This document shows positions 34,376 to 46,500 of a stretch of 64,000 bases of DNA, piece after piece. Source of the stretch: Lytechinus variegatus (Eukaryota > Echinodermata > Echinoidea > Temnopleuroida > Toxopneustidae); assembly GCF_018143015.1 (NCBI RefSeq), contig NC_054748.1:19176725-19240724 (forward strand), in the 5' to 3' direction. The position numbers were made by a program, and so were the translations under genes. Under the pieces are notes generated by a model. That model worked only from the letters and a program-made list of their open reading frames with translations. It searched no databases and was not told where the DNA came from. Positions within the stretch are counted from its first letter, which is position 1. Every line of letters begins with the position of its first letter.

Positions 34376-36925
34376 TCTTTGGGAATTTAGCCAACTCAAA
34401 AATTTTCATTTCGCTCCATTTGATTTCGTTTATTTTTACAAAGTTATGATATATGCAAAACAATATATGAATATAGATTTAATATAGTGATGGACCAATG
34501 AAAAGTTCTTCAGACTTCTATGGATGGCAAATATCGACATCCATTGACTCATTACAACTGCATTTTTACTATACATTTCGTGCCATTGCCTGAAATACAA
34601 TAACCTATTCTCCATTTAAGCTGTTCTATTTCACATTCGAGTTATTCCATATAATTGCTTTTTCAAATTAAATTTCTTCTAATATATGAAGAGTTTAGTT
34701 GCAAAAGGGGTTAGGTCCACGTACTTTTTACCATTCCGAGAAAAACCGTGATTTTTTATTCTCACTTACTGCTATACTCTCATGAGAAACTAAATTGTCT
34801 TGATGTACTACCCAATCATGTGAACATAAAATTGGGTATTAAAGAAATCTACCTGTCTTCAATTTTTTTTCTATATATTGTTTTAAAAATTTTCATCGTG
34901 GACCTAAACCCATTTTGCAACTAAACTGGAATGAATCCAATCTATTTTGATTAAAAAGGTGATTTATTTTTGCCACTTTTATTCACGTTTTCAAGTGAAT
35001 TTCAAATTTTCATTGTTTTCAACAGAACGACTAGAAACTTAGAGGATTTGTGACAGAAAACAATAAAAAAATAATGAACAATGGACCTAACCCCTTTTGA
35101 CAAATGAGCTCTTCAGAAGAGTTTGTTTGCAAAAGGGGTTAGGTCCACTCCAAAAAAAATATTTTGTTTATTCTCCCATATTGCAATATTCTTAGGCGAA
35201 ACTAAATGTTCTTGGTACCCTACCATTAGAACATAAAATTGGGTATAAAAGAAATCCACCTGTCTTCATTTTTTTTTTAATATTTTTTTAAAACAAATTA
35301 TGTGTGGACCTAATCCCTTTTGCAACTAAACTGAATTGGAATTCGCAGTGAGCTCTTCATATCACAGTAGTGTCCTTCACATCGGTTCTATATCAAATAC
35401 AGGTCAAAAAATACACAGTATAAGCATGTTCTATAACGGAGAACGTTGTTTTTACCGTAAAGATCATGAACTCACTTCCTTTCTGCTTGATCAATGCATA
35501 CAAAATACATATTACAAGAACATACATACATAGTACAGCATACCAACTTTAAAATGAATGGTAAATATTACACTTCCACCATGGTTATTACTAGTTAAAT
35601 ATGAAGTATATGTTTAGAAATAGAAATTATTTGATTTCTCATGATATATCTAATAACATTATCTGAAGTACAAGAACTAGAAATTTCCCCACACAGGACA
35701 AACATAATGAAGATGATGCTTGATGATAGCAAAGTTCAAAATAAAAATTGAAATCCACTGACGTTGCTTTTCATGCATTTTCGTGCCATTTTCTAAAATG
35801 CCGGCAATAATTGTTTGTTTTGTTCACATTCAAGTAATCATATATAATTACATTTTGAAATTGAAATACTTAAAAATATATTAAAGAGAGTAGATCAGAC
35901 CATTTCCATGAAGATATTTATATATCTACACAGTGCAATAATGTCTAGATGGAATGATAGCATAAACGACATATTACAATTTATGCATAAAATCATAAAC
36001 AGTATAGCATACACTCATTAATATCAATGGTAAATATCACATTGCCACGATAGTCATTGCTAGACAAATATTATATACATGACATGTATGAAGAGAGAAA
36101 CATTTGGTTTCCCATAAAATATGTGTTTCAAGTTGTGATTGGGTTGTTAAATGGTTTCACTTGACTCGAACATCAGAGGCAGAAAGGGGTACTTTATTAC
36201 TTAGCAAGAGTGCGCCCTCTAGTTGAATAAACATTATAGGTTATCAGTTGAACAAATCACATAAACAGGATACTGTTACAATATTAACATTATGTCTTAT
36301 ATTCTAAGCACGAGAAATTCTATCATATAGGATACACATGATAAAGATGATGCTTGATATTAAGTGGAAAGCTGAAATAGAAATTGAGATTCATTGACTA
36401 TATGCTGTTTTATGCATTTATCGTGCAATTTTCATAAATAAAATATTTTTTTTTAAGTGTTTCACACTCCGAAAAATATCGAAGAGTGATGATCAGACCA
36501 TCTCCATGAAGATAATATTTATATATTCACACGTTATAATAATGTATTGATTCACAGCATAGATATCTTTCAATTTATGAAAACATACAAGTATACGCGC
36601 ATGATGAAGATCTCACCACCAATGTTGGCATTACTAGTCAAATATTATATACAGTCATGAATATGAATAGAGAATCATATGGTTTGTCATAAAATATTTA
36701 ACAACACTTTGTCTGATATGCAAGTACTAGAATTTCCCCACACAGAGGATAAACATGATAAAAATGATGCTTGATAAATGCAAAGCTGGAAATAAAAAAG
36801 ATGTAAGCAGCGAAATGCTTTTTATGGGTAAGAAAAGAGAAAGAAATGATCCAACGATTGTTTTATGTATTTCAACATTATAGCAGCCTACTCTAGCAGA
36901 AAATGGCCACTTAGTGGGTATCACC
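34376..36925. repeat. Duplicated block, copy 2 (partner 3310-4470), internally expanded
   Basis: The match to the TRIM 3' flank is interrupted by a MITE-like insertion (34690-35335). A unit containing TAGAAATTTCCCCACACA, AAGATGATGCTTGAT and ACTAGTCAAATATTATATAC is present about three times (35575-35760, 36020-36400, 36610-36800) where copy 1 has fewer. Similarity ends at GGGTATCAC, exactly at the foldback tip 36924. Confidence 0.75.
34690..35335. mobile_element. Compound inverted-repeat insertion (GCAAAAGGGGTTAGGTCCAC ends)
   Basis: TTTAGTTGCAAAAGGGGTTA at 34692 is mirrored at about 34905-34925 (GGACCTAAACCCATTTTGCA), and a second mirrored pair occupies 35128-35330. Reverse motifs (GACCTAACCCCTTTTGAC) lie between. 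The corresponding place in copy 1 (about 3645) lacks all of it, so it is an insertion, perhaps two tandem copies. Confidence 0.65.
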
Positions 36926-39152
36926 CTGTTACACCCACAAATGTAATAATCGCCCACAAATGTAATAACGCCCACAAATGTAATAACACTTTACCCACAA
37001 ATGTAATAACGCCCACTAATGTAATAACACTTTACCCACAAATGTAATAATTTTGATCGCCCACAAATGTAACAACACTTTACCCACAAATGTAATAACG
37101 CCCACAAATGTAATAACACTTTACCCACAAATGTAATAATGCACTTTGCGTTCATAAAGCACAAATGTTCAAAGTCTTTTTTCCAGACCCGGTTAATGAA
37201 ATATTGCAGTACAAGTCCAAGTCTTTTTCCAGACCCGATTTTTCAAAAACATAATATACGTCCAAAGTCTTTTTACCAGACCCGGTTGTTTCAAAATTAT
37301 AATATATGTCCAAAGTCTTTTTTCCAGACCCGGGGTCGCACTTAAATGTCGACGCGTACATTATAAGCAACGCGCAATCTTATTGATCAATACGCAATAG
37401 TGCGCGACCTCTTGGCATGATCTGACCAATGCTGTCATGCCTTTTATGTTACGCGCGACAAGACATTTAAGTGCGACTCTAAGTCATACTTAAATCTTTG
37501 TGAACCCCCCCCGGTTAATTCAAAAATTATAATGCAAGTCCAAAGTCTTTTTTTCAGACCCGGTCCTTTCAAAAGTTATAATATACGTCGGTGAGGAGTA
37601 AAGACAACACTCTAAACCCAAGCATTTTAAGTGGGTTTAATTTTGAAGATTGGTCTCAGCTGTCATTTTTTTTTCAATATTTCTTTATCTTTTAAATAAC
37701 CGGGTCCAGACAAAAGACTAAGCATAATACTCGTGTTATTCCATAAGAATATGAGTCTTTTGTTTTTAGGATTGTTTAAATCATTTTTAAATCACCGGAT
37801 CTGGAATAAAGACAACGCTCTAAACATGTGCTTTTCTACATGCATGGTCTTAATTTGGAGGATTGTTGGTTCTTAGATTCGTTGTTGGGGGTTGAGTTTT
37901 ATTGATTTTTTTATTCCTGAAATAATTGTGTCTGGAGGAAAGTCGATCTTCGACAATCGGTCTTCATGTTGTTCCACAGTAATTAGATTATTGGATATTC
38001 GTTTTAGAATATTTGTAAAAACTATTTTATTTTTCAAATAGTAACCAAGTCTGGAGAAAGGATGTCTGCTTTACCCACGCGTTATTACAATGTTTTGTAG
38101 GGGTAGTAGTATTATTTAAAAAAAGACATATTTTTACTGGGTGATACTTTGGAAATTTGGTCTTAGATTCGAAGTTTTTCAGTTACTTTTTTTTAATAGC
38201 CGGGTCTGGAGGAAAGAGTACGTTTTAAAACTCGTGTTATTCCACGAGAATAAGAATATAAGGTCTTATGTTAGAACATTTTTTTTCGTAGCTGTTTTAG
38301 GTCTGGAATAAAGACAACACTCTAAACCTCTTTTAAAACAGGTTCTTAGGTTGAAGGTTTCTTTGGTTTTAGACTTTGATCTTTTTAATTCTTACTATTA
38401 GCTTTTTTTTAAGAAAAAAATGGTCGGGCTGAAAGACTACGCTATATCCAGCATTAATAAGATTATGGGGTCTTTATACTGTTTTTTAAACTGTTATTCA
38501 TAATGTTTAAATAACAGGTTACCGGGTCTGGAGAAAAGACTACGCTTGATTCTCAATTTACTCTTAGTGCATATATTCACAATATACACCTTATAAGTTG
38601 AAACAACAACAAAGACATTAAATCCACCAGTTTTAATTAACTGGGTCTGGAGAAAAGACTAAGCTCGATTCCCATTTTTCCACAGGAATATCATTATCGT
38701 ATCTTAGTTTGGACTTATATTATAAATTTTGAAATAACTGGGTCAGGAAAAAGACTTTGGACTTATTAAAATTCTTGAAACAACCGGGTCTGGAAAAAAG
38801 ACTTTGGATTTATATTATAATTTTTGAAACAATCGGGTCTGGAAGAAAGGCTTTGGACTTGTACTTTGATGTTTTATTAACCCGGTCTGAAAAAAAGACT
38901 TTGCATTTTTGTGCTATATGAACGCATTACTATAGGATTTTAGTTTAGAACGGATTCGCCAACTATCCCTTCAAATTTATTACATTTGTGGGTAAAGTCA
39001 TTATTACATTTGTGGGCGATCAAAAATTATTACATTTGTGGGTAAAGTGTTATTACATTTGTGGGCGTTATTACATTTGTGGGTAAAGTGTTGTTACATT
39101 TGTGGGCGTTATTACATTTGTGGGCGTTATTACATTTGTGGGTGCAACAGGG
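36924..39152. mobile_element. 2.2-kb foldback with two-tier tandem arms
   Basis: The outer tier (36931-37140 and 38975-39145) repeats CCCACAAATGTAATAAC units, 18 or 23 bp, inverted at the other end as GTTATTACATTTGTGGG. The inner tier (37160-37600 and 38515-38930) repeats about 55-bp units with AAAGTCTTTTTTCCAGACCC, inverted as GGGTCTGGAAAAAAGACTTT. The tips CCCTGTTACACCCAC and GTGGGTGCAACAGGG mirror with one mismatch. The middle is a decayed form of the inner units. I see no transposase and no target duplication: the left flank is the duplicated TRIM flank, the right is Helitron sequence. Confidence 0.82.
37335..37477. mobile_element. 143-bp MITE nested in the foldback arm
   Basis: GTCGCACTTAAATGTCG at the left mirrors GACATTTAAGTGCGAC at the right, interrupting the series of CAGACCCGG units. 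Internal GCGCGACC / GCGCGACA phrases add symmetry. Confidence 0.65.
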
Positions 39153-39263
39153 GGGGCTTACTTTTTTTTTGTTGTGTATGGATTGGTCAAAGCTTTGCAA
39201 AATCATCAACAGCAATCCTGTCTTAGCAGCCCCTATGTTTGACAAAAGGGCCCATCACATGTT
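39153..39263 (+). mobile_element. Helitron RepHel remnant, part 1
   Basis: Translated, the segment reads LTFFLLCMDWSKLCKIINSN and then PVLAAPMFDKRAHHMLT. This is the stretch that precedes the HUH motif in animal Helitron Rep proteins (typically DWxxLxxIIxxNPVLAAxxFxxRxxxF). It continues across the inverted-repeat element at 41865 (DPIT, then PIGEVVDFFYRIEFQQ). Everything further 5' is missing; the fragment abuts the foldback at 39152. Confidence 0.78.
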
Positions 39264-39272
39264 AACATAACT
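39264..39272. repeat. 9-bp target duplication, left copy
   Basis: AACATAACT here and at 41856-41864, immediately outside the inverted repeats. Confidence 0.85.
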
Positions 39273-39847
39273 GGCTTATGCCGAAATGGTGGGTGCTGTC
39301 GCGTTAGGGGGTGTTGACACTAACGCGAAGATTCGTCCAAAGCCCCCCCCCCCCCGGTTTGGCCGAAAGGGTATGTTGGGAGCGTTAGGGCGCGTCAGTG
39401 TCGACAAAGCCCCCAAATGACACAACTGGGGGGGGGGGTTCCCGAACCTTCGCGTTCAGTACACTCAGCGGCTAATTGTGAAGGCGTACGGCCTAGTACA
39501 GTACGGCCGGACGGCTAGCCAGGGCGGCAGGGCGATGGCACGATCCGCTAATCGCTGCAGAAACATATATGAACAGTGGCGACAGAAATGATCCGAGTTT
39601 AAAGAAGCTTAACTTACCTAGAATCAAAATGAATCGTTGAAATGTCTTAAGAATATTTTCAAGCAAGTACTTGCATCACTCTTTCTTGAAAAATGCATGA
39701 TTCTGCATAAAAAGGAACTCAATTTCGTCGTATCACCTTTTCGACATTATCGTCACCAGAGACAATGTAGCGCGGCTTGCGTTCGGGCATTGCGCAATAC
39801 CAGGGGATATATCCTTAGAGAAGAAAAGACCACGACATGGCTGCAAT

Positions 39848-39920
39848 GCACGAATAACTCAATTGGTTGAGAGCGGCGCCTCGAAACCGGTGGTTGCAGG
39901 TTCGAACCCTCTCACTTTGA
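39848..39920 (+). other. tRNA-like pol III promoter sequence (degenerate)
   Basis: ATAACTCAATTGGTTGAGAG matches a D-arm/A-box and GGTTCGAACCCT a T-arm/B-box, at normal spacing. The acceptor stem does not pair and the anticodon and T stems have mismatches, so this is a tRNA pseudogene or SINE head and not a working tRNA. Confidence 0.55.
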
Positions 39921-39939
39921 TCGCTGATTTTGTTTTTTA

Positions 39940-41665
39940 TATTTATTTATTATCAGTATTCATTATTATTATTATTACTGTCATTATTTTATATTATGTT
40001 GATGATGAAGATTATGATGATAATCATCTGTGATATTTTATTATTATAATGATCATTATTATCATCGTTCATATCTTTATTATCATTATTATCATTATGA
40101 TTATCACTATCATTATTTTTACTATTATTATTATCATTATTATTCTTATCATTATTGTTATTATTATTATCATCATCATTAAGTATTATTTTTATCATTA
40201 TTATTATAATTATCATTATCATTATTTTTTATTATTATTAAGATCCATAGGACTAGTAACATGTTAGTATTTGGATTAATTGTTATAATTATTGTAATTA
40301 AAATAATTCCTTCGTTTTTTTTCTTTTCTTCTTCTTCTTCCTCTTCTTATTCCTCCTCTTCTTATTATTATCATTATCATTATTATCATTATTATTATTA
40401 TTATTACTTTTTATTATTATTTTTATTATTATTATTATCATTAAGCATTTTTTAATCATTATTATTATAATTATCATTATAATTATTGTTATTATTATTA
40501 TTATGATCCATAGGAGAAGGAGCATGCTATTATTTAGATTATTCTTATTATTGCAATTGAAATAATTCATTCGTTTTTATTTTCTTCTTCTTCTTCCTCC
40601 TCCTCCTCTTCTTCTTCCTCGAACTTCTTCATCTTTTTATTTTTCTTCTTCTTTTTCTTCTTCTTCTTCTCCTCTTCTTCTTCCTCTTATTATCATTCTT
40701 ATTCTTCCGCTTCTACTTTTTCCTCCTCCTCCTCTTCTTCTTCGTCTGCTTCTTATTCTTCTTCCTCTGCATCCCTCTTCCTCTCCTTCATATTATTATT
40801 ATTATTAGCATCATTTTTATTATTTTTATTATTATTGTTATTATCATTATCATTATTATCATTATTATAATTATTATCGTTATTATTATTATCATTAAGT
40901 ATTATTTTCATCATTTTTATTACAATCATTATTGTTGTTATTATCATTATCATTATTATCATAATTATAATTATTATAGTTATTATTATTATCATTAAGT
41001 ATTATTTTCATCATTTTTATTATAATTATCATTATCATTATTATTTTTTTAATGTTATTATAATTATGATCCATAGGAGAAGTAGCATGCCATTATTTGG
41101 ATTAATTATTATTATTATTGTAATTAAAATAATTCCTTCGGTTTTTCTTCTTCTTCTTTTTCTTCTTCCTCTGCATCCCTCTTCCTCTCCTTCATATTAT
41201 AATTACTATCATTACTATCATTATAGTTATGACTAAATTTGTATTTTTATAATTATCGTTGTCTGTGATATTTTTTGTTATTGTTGTTCTTCATCGTTGT
41301 CGTATACTCCTTCTTTTTCTTCTACATCATTTTCTTCTTCTACTACTACTACTACTATTACTTCTACTTCTTTTTCTTCTTCTTCTTCCCTATTCGTCTC
41401 CTTCATATTATAATTATTTTTTTACTATCATTATCAATCATTGTTGTTGGTGATATTATTTTTCCTGTTATTGTTGTTGTTCTTCATCATCATTATCTTA
41501 TTCTCTTTCTCCTTCTCCTCCCCCTTCTTCTTCTTCTTCTTTTTCTTCTTATTGTTATTGTAATTATTATTATAATTATTATTAATATTACCATTATTAT
41601 TATTATCATTATTATTGTAATTATTATTATTATTGTTAGTATTATTATTATTATTAAAAACAAAA
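39940..41665. repeat. ATT/ATC/TTC microsatellite complex
   Basis: Long runs of ATTATTATTATC and TTCTTCTTCCTC alternate for 1.7 kb. A higher-order unit of roughly 250-550 bp recurs, marked by GATCCATAGGAGAAG and AATAATTCCTTCG (40242, 40504, 41070). All frames here are low complexity. Confidence 0.92.
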
Positions 41666-41864
41666 TAAAACGCACCCTTTCGGCACTTCCAGGGGGGGGG
41701 GGCTTTGGACGAATGGATGCGTTCCAGTGAACGCGACGTTACGTAACGCTCCAAGTGCACCCTTCCGGCCAAGCCGGGGGGGGGGCTTTGGACGAATCTT
41801 CGCGTTAATGTCAACACACCCTAATGCGACATCACCCACCCTTTCGACATAAGCCAACATAACT

Positions 41865-42419
41865 GATCCTATCACCTTCACACCCAATTGGCGAAGTAGT
41901 TGATTTCTTTTACCGGATAGAATTCCAACAACGTTGATAGCCACATGTTCATGCCCTTTTCTGGGTAAAAGAGGCACCACAACTGTAAACAGATAAACAC
42001 CTACTGATGAAAAAGTGGTGAATTTTATTGATCAGTTTATCACCTGCAGCATTCCAGATTCTACTGACCCAAATATGGCTGAAAAGGTAACAAGTCTCTA
42101 GAGCCACAGCAAGCGACACAGCAAATCCTGTCGCAAAGGAAACAAAATATGCAGGTTCAACTTCCCACGCCCACCTTCAACACGCACATTCATCAGGCTG
42201 CCAAATCCATTTCCTGAAGGTGTATCTCCAAATCTCTGGCAAGATGAAGCCCAGAAACAGTTGTTGGACATAATCAATCAGGATAAAAGTGCTACTATGT
42301 CTGCTGCTGATGTGTTGCAAGAAGCTGGAAGGCTGGCAACAAAGGTTTCAGTGGTATTGAAGAGAAAACCAAGAGAATGCTGGACAAACCAATACAACAA
42401 AACACTTACTAGGTGGGTG
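41865..42419 (+). mobile_element. Helitron RepHel remnant, part 2 (HUH region)
   Basis: The HUH metal-binding motif is readable: PHVHALFWV, with histidines at 41944-41946 and 41950-41952, preceded by two stop codons where GS would be expected. Downstream come VNFIDQFITCSIPDSTDPN, a stop, then CRKGNKICRFNFPRPPSTRT and FIRLPNPFPEGV, and finally RKPRECWTNQYNKTLTRW, all conserved animal Helitron phrases. The frame is broken by stops and shifts. The Gypsy insertion interrupts the sequence just after TRW. Confidence 0.85.
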
Positions 42420-43326
42420 TGTTACATATAAGAATAATTTAGAAGAATTGTAAAAGCAATTACATCCATCTATTAGTTATTTCCCTTTAAGGCTAGCCAA
42501 GAATTGTAAAGAACATTCAAGAATGTCTTTTTATTATGCAGGCCTTGCCTATTTAAAAGGCCAAGGAGTTGTATTGTTATTTCTGAATAGAGATTAGGAA
42601 CAATAGGCTTAGCTATGTTATTGACACTCTTGATTTCAATGAGGTCATTCAAGAGTGTTCTGGATTTTGACTGCTCCTGAAAGGAGAAAGTTCTTTTGGA
42701 AGAAGGTGCTAGAACCTTCTATGGTGGTGACATTTTTTAGAAGCTTCTAGATTAGTTGAAACTTAGTATATATAGCTGCAGTTTCTTTAAGGACATCATC
42801 ACATCATATTAGATCACACCATCACATCATATGAGAGCAGGAGATCACATCACATCATATGAGATCACTTCACCAGATCAGATCAGAGCAGTTTATGCAT
42901 CAATGAACTGTTTGCAGTTATTTTGAGAAATTATCAGTTCTCATCGAGATCATCAACATCATCAACCTGTTCAATGAACACGCTTCAACCCATGGATTGC
43001 TGAAATTGACTGTTAATCATCATCAACATCGTCTTCACGGACATTTCAACTCGTTGCAGTGACTCTTATTATTCATCGGACTTCAACATCAGTTTCATCA
43101 TCGCCATCATTGTGAATTTTCGCCAGTCAACTGGGATTTTATCATTTGGACTATTACTTGGATATAGCATCATCACTTCGGGATTTTACATCGGACACTT
43201 CAAGAGATTTATGTAAGATCATTATTTGTTTTATTTTATGTATAATTATTTCCTGTAATAAAAAAGAAAGGAAAATTCAAACTTTATATTTAAAAATCTT
43301 CTGTTATTTGTTGCAGTATCGTAACA
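42420..43326 (+). repeat. 5' LTR
   Basis: Contains a TATA-like TATATATAG at 42767-42775 and AATAAA at 43257-43262. A segment of CATCACATCATATGAGA repeats follows the TATA region. Confidence 0.92.
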
Positions 43327-43334
43327 AATAATTT

Positions 43335-43352
43335 TGGGGGCTTGTCCGGGAA
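43335..43352 (+). promoter_or_regulatory. Primer-binding site, tRNA-Pro type
   Basis: TGGGGGCTTGTCCGGGAA lies 8 bp after the LTR and is close to the tRNA-Pro primer site known from murine leukaemia viruses. This identification is from memory of that motif. Confidence 0.7.
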
Positions 43353-43530
43353 ACGGAAACCAAATTTGTACAAGCCAAGGCAATTTGAAACGAAAACCAA
43401 ATTTAAAGCCAATTTGAAATTAAAACCAGTTTTTCAGGAAACAAAAGCCAATTTGAATTGGAAACATTTTGGAAAGTTCTAGAATATACTGTACTGTGTT
43501 ATTACGTGCTTGTATTTGTGTATATTCACT

Positions 43531-46500
43531 ATGGCTACATTTGATGTTGAAGAATTTCTTGCAATGACAAAATTGTCATATGATCATTTGAAGTCACTGA
43601 AGAAGGATGATTTGATAACAATTTGTGATCATTTGGGTGTATCTCTAGCCCCAGGTTTAAAGAAGGCAGAGATAATTGACTTGTTAGCGAGTCACATGAA
43701 GCTTACAGAGGAGTCTGAAACTTCTGTTATTATGTCAGATGATGCTCGGATCCAACTGGCAAACATTGAATTAGAAAAAGAGAAAATCAACCTTAAAAAG
43801 GAAATAGAAATGGAGAAAATGAGATTAGAGTACCAGTTGAAATTGAAAGAAATGGAGTTAGCTCATGCAAATACTAACTCTACTCAAGATAAATCTCCCC
43901 AAGGCTTTGATGTGGCGAAAAATATTCGCCTTGTGCCAAAATTTGATGAAGAGGGAGTTGATACATATTTTGTGTCATTTGAAAAAGTGGCCAAGAGACT
44001 GAATTGGCCCGAGGAATACTGGACTCTTCTCCTCCAAAGTGTTTTTGTTGGAAAGGCTGCAAAAGTCTATTCTTCACTCTCTGAAACGCAATCATGTGAC
44101 TATGCTACAGTAAAAGAAACAATTCTCAATGCATATGAGTTAGTACCAGAAGCGTACAGACATAAATTTAGGAACATGCAAAGACAATCAGGCCAGACGT
44201 ATGTTGAATTTGCTAGGGAACAAGAAATGATGTTCGATAAGTGGTACAGATCACTGAAAGTTGACAAAGATTTTGTTCACCTTAGGGAAGTTGTCCTCCT
44301 AGAAGAATTCAAAAAGAGTCTTCCTTTTGGCATTAAATCTCACTTAGATGACCACAGAGTTACTGAAGTCAGTAAAGCAGCCATAGTAGCTGATGAATTT
44401 GAGGTCACACATAAGGGTAGTGGAGATAGGCCTCCTTTCAAGAATTATTGGAAAAAGAAAGGTAAAGGGTCATTTGAATCCCACAATAAACCTAGTGAGG
44501 GAAAATATGCAAGCAAGGATAAAGACGCTAACAAGAATCAGACTAGTGGGGGCACAGAATCAACCAAAAGGTCTGTGAGTCGTAGTTCCAAAATTTGTAC
44601 TCATTGTCATAAATCGGGACATTTGAAAGAATCATGTTGGAAATTGGTTGGAATGCCAACCAAAACTAAGAAAGACATGGGTTTTGTCAAGCAAACAAGT
44701 GTTCCCTCGATGGAGTTTGTTCCATCAGAGCCCAATCAAGATGTTGAGAGTGTTTCTCTGGTATTTGCTGATAAAGTCAAGCAGGTTGATGAAACTTTTA
44801 GAAGTTTTTTGTATGATGGTGAAATATCCCCTTGTTCGACTGGTGCTGCTGGTAGGTCAGTGGTGATCCTTAGGGATACAGGGGCTGCACAGTCCCTGAT
44901 GGCGCCAGGTGATTCGGCTCTTCCTCCGGAGAGTTCAGAGAATGCCAACGTCTTAGTTCAAGGTATTGGCCCAAATTTCATGTCGGTTCCTTTGCATAAG
45001 GTCGACTTAAAGTGTGACCTAGTTAGTGGTCCTGTGACTGTTGGTGTCGTTCCAGAATTACCCATGAAAGGTGTTGATTTCTTGTTAGGTAACGACTTGG
45101 CTGGAGATAAAGTTGTTGCATCTCCAGTGGTTTCGGAAAAGCCCGTTGAGGTAGCTGAAACTGAATTGTTGCAGGAAGATTTTCCAGGGATTTTCCCGGA
45201 TTGTGTTGTTACTAGGTCTCAGACTCGTAGAGCTGAAAAGGATGATGCGGAATCTGCTGATGTAGAGGAGAGTACTGATGTCTGGTTAGCTGAAACCTTT
45301 TTCAAGGATTTGAATGGGGATAGTGTTGAAGGCTCTGTTGCTAACAATGGTAGTTTGTTTAGTAAATCCTCCCTAGTACAGGCACAACAGGCAGACCCAG
45401 AATTAAAAAGCTTGTCACAAAAAGCATGTTCTGAGGCTGAGGCTGATAAGGTTCCTGAGTGTTTTTATGTCAAAGATGACATTTTGATGAGGAAATGGAG
45501 ACCTCCCCGGAGACCAGCTGATGAAGATTGGTGTATAATTCACCAGGTTGTAGTTCCTCCTTGTTACCGCACAGATATTCTGAAAATGGCTCATGAGTTA
45601 CCTATGGCAGGTCATGTCGGTATTCGGAAGACAGAAGATAGAATTATGAGGCATTTCTATTGGCCTAAGATGCACAAAGATGTTGTGCATTTCTGTAAGA
45701 CATGTCACACATGTCAGATTATTGGTAAGGCACAGCCTTCTATCAAGCCTGCTCCATTGATACCCATTCCTGCATTTGATGAACCTTTTACTAGGGTTCT
45801 TGTTGATTGTGTCGGACCCTTACCCAGAACGAGGTCGGGTCACAGATTTCTCCTGACGATTATGGACTTGTCTACACGGTTTCCAGAGGCGATACCTTTG
45901 AGGAGTATCACTGCGAAGACAGTGGTGCAGGCGTTAGTGCAGTTTTTCACTAGGTACGGTCTGCCGAAGGAAATTCAATCTGATCAAGGGTCAAATTTCA
46001 TGTCAGGAATATTTCAGCAAGTTATGAAGGAGTTGGGAATAAAGCAGATTACGTGTTCTGCTTATCACCCACAGTCCCAAGGAGCGTTAGAACGCTATCA
46101 TCAGACTTTGAAGACCATGATTAGGGCTTATTGTGAAGACTATCCCGATGACTGGGATAAAGGGATCTCATTCCTACTGTTTGCAACCAGGGATTCCCCG
46201 AATGAGTCCACAGGTTTCAGTCCATTTGAATTGGTCTATGGTCATGAGGTTAGGGGTCCTCTAAAGCTTATCAAAGAGAGGTTTATGGTTCAGGATGATG
46301 ATGTAAACCTTCTAGACTATGTGTCAAAGTTTAGAGAAAGGCTCTCAAAAGCTTGTGATGTGGCTAAGGAACACTTGAAAGAGTCGCAGGGAAAAATGAA
46401 AGCTCAAGCTGACAAAAATGCAAAAGAGCGAAGTTTCAAGCCTGGAGACAAAGTATTTGTGTTGTTGCCTTTGCAAGGTGAGCCCTTGAAAGCTAGGTTT

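Larger units (their letters stand above)
39273..41855. mobile_element. 2.58-kb Mutator-like inverted-repeat element, non-autonomous
   Basis: Ends GGCTTATGCCGAAATGG and CCCTTTCGACATAAGCC. The inverted arms of about 120 bp share TTAACGCGAAGATTCGTCCA-like sequence and a C-run, with further mirrored GGGTGCACTTGGAGCGTTA-type sequence. The 9-bp duplication AACATAACT is perfect. The cargo is a tRNA-like promoter remnant and 1.7 kb of ATT/TTC microsatellite. No transposase, so it depends on a MULE elsewhere. It interrupts the Helitron Rep domain. Confidence 0.88.

Noticed and set aside
36931-37140. A second CRISPR-like or regulatory-site array (CCCACAAATG units)
   Set aside because: Same reasoning: mirrored at 38975-39145 and part of a foldback element.
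39848-39920. Functional tRNA gene
   Set aside because: The acceptor stem does not pair and the anticodon and T stems have mismatches.
39989-41730. Asparagine- or isoleucine-rich frames
   Set aside because: Translations of ATT/ATC repeats with no gene structure.
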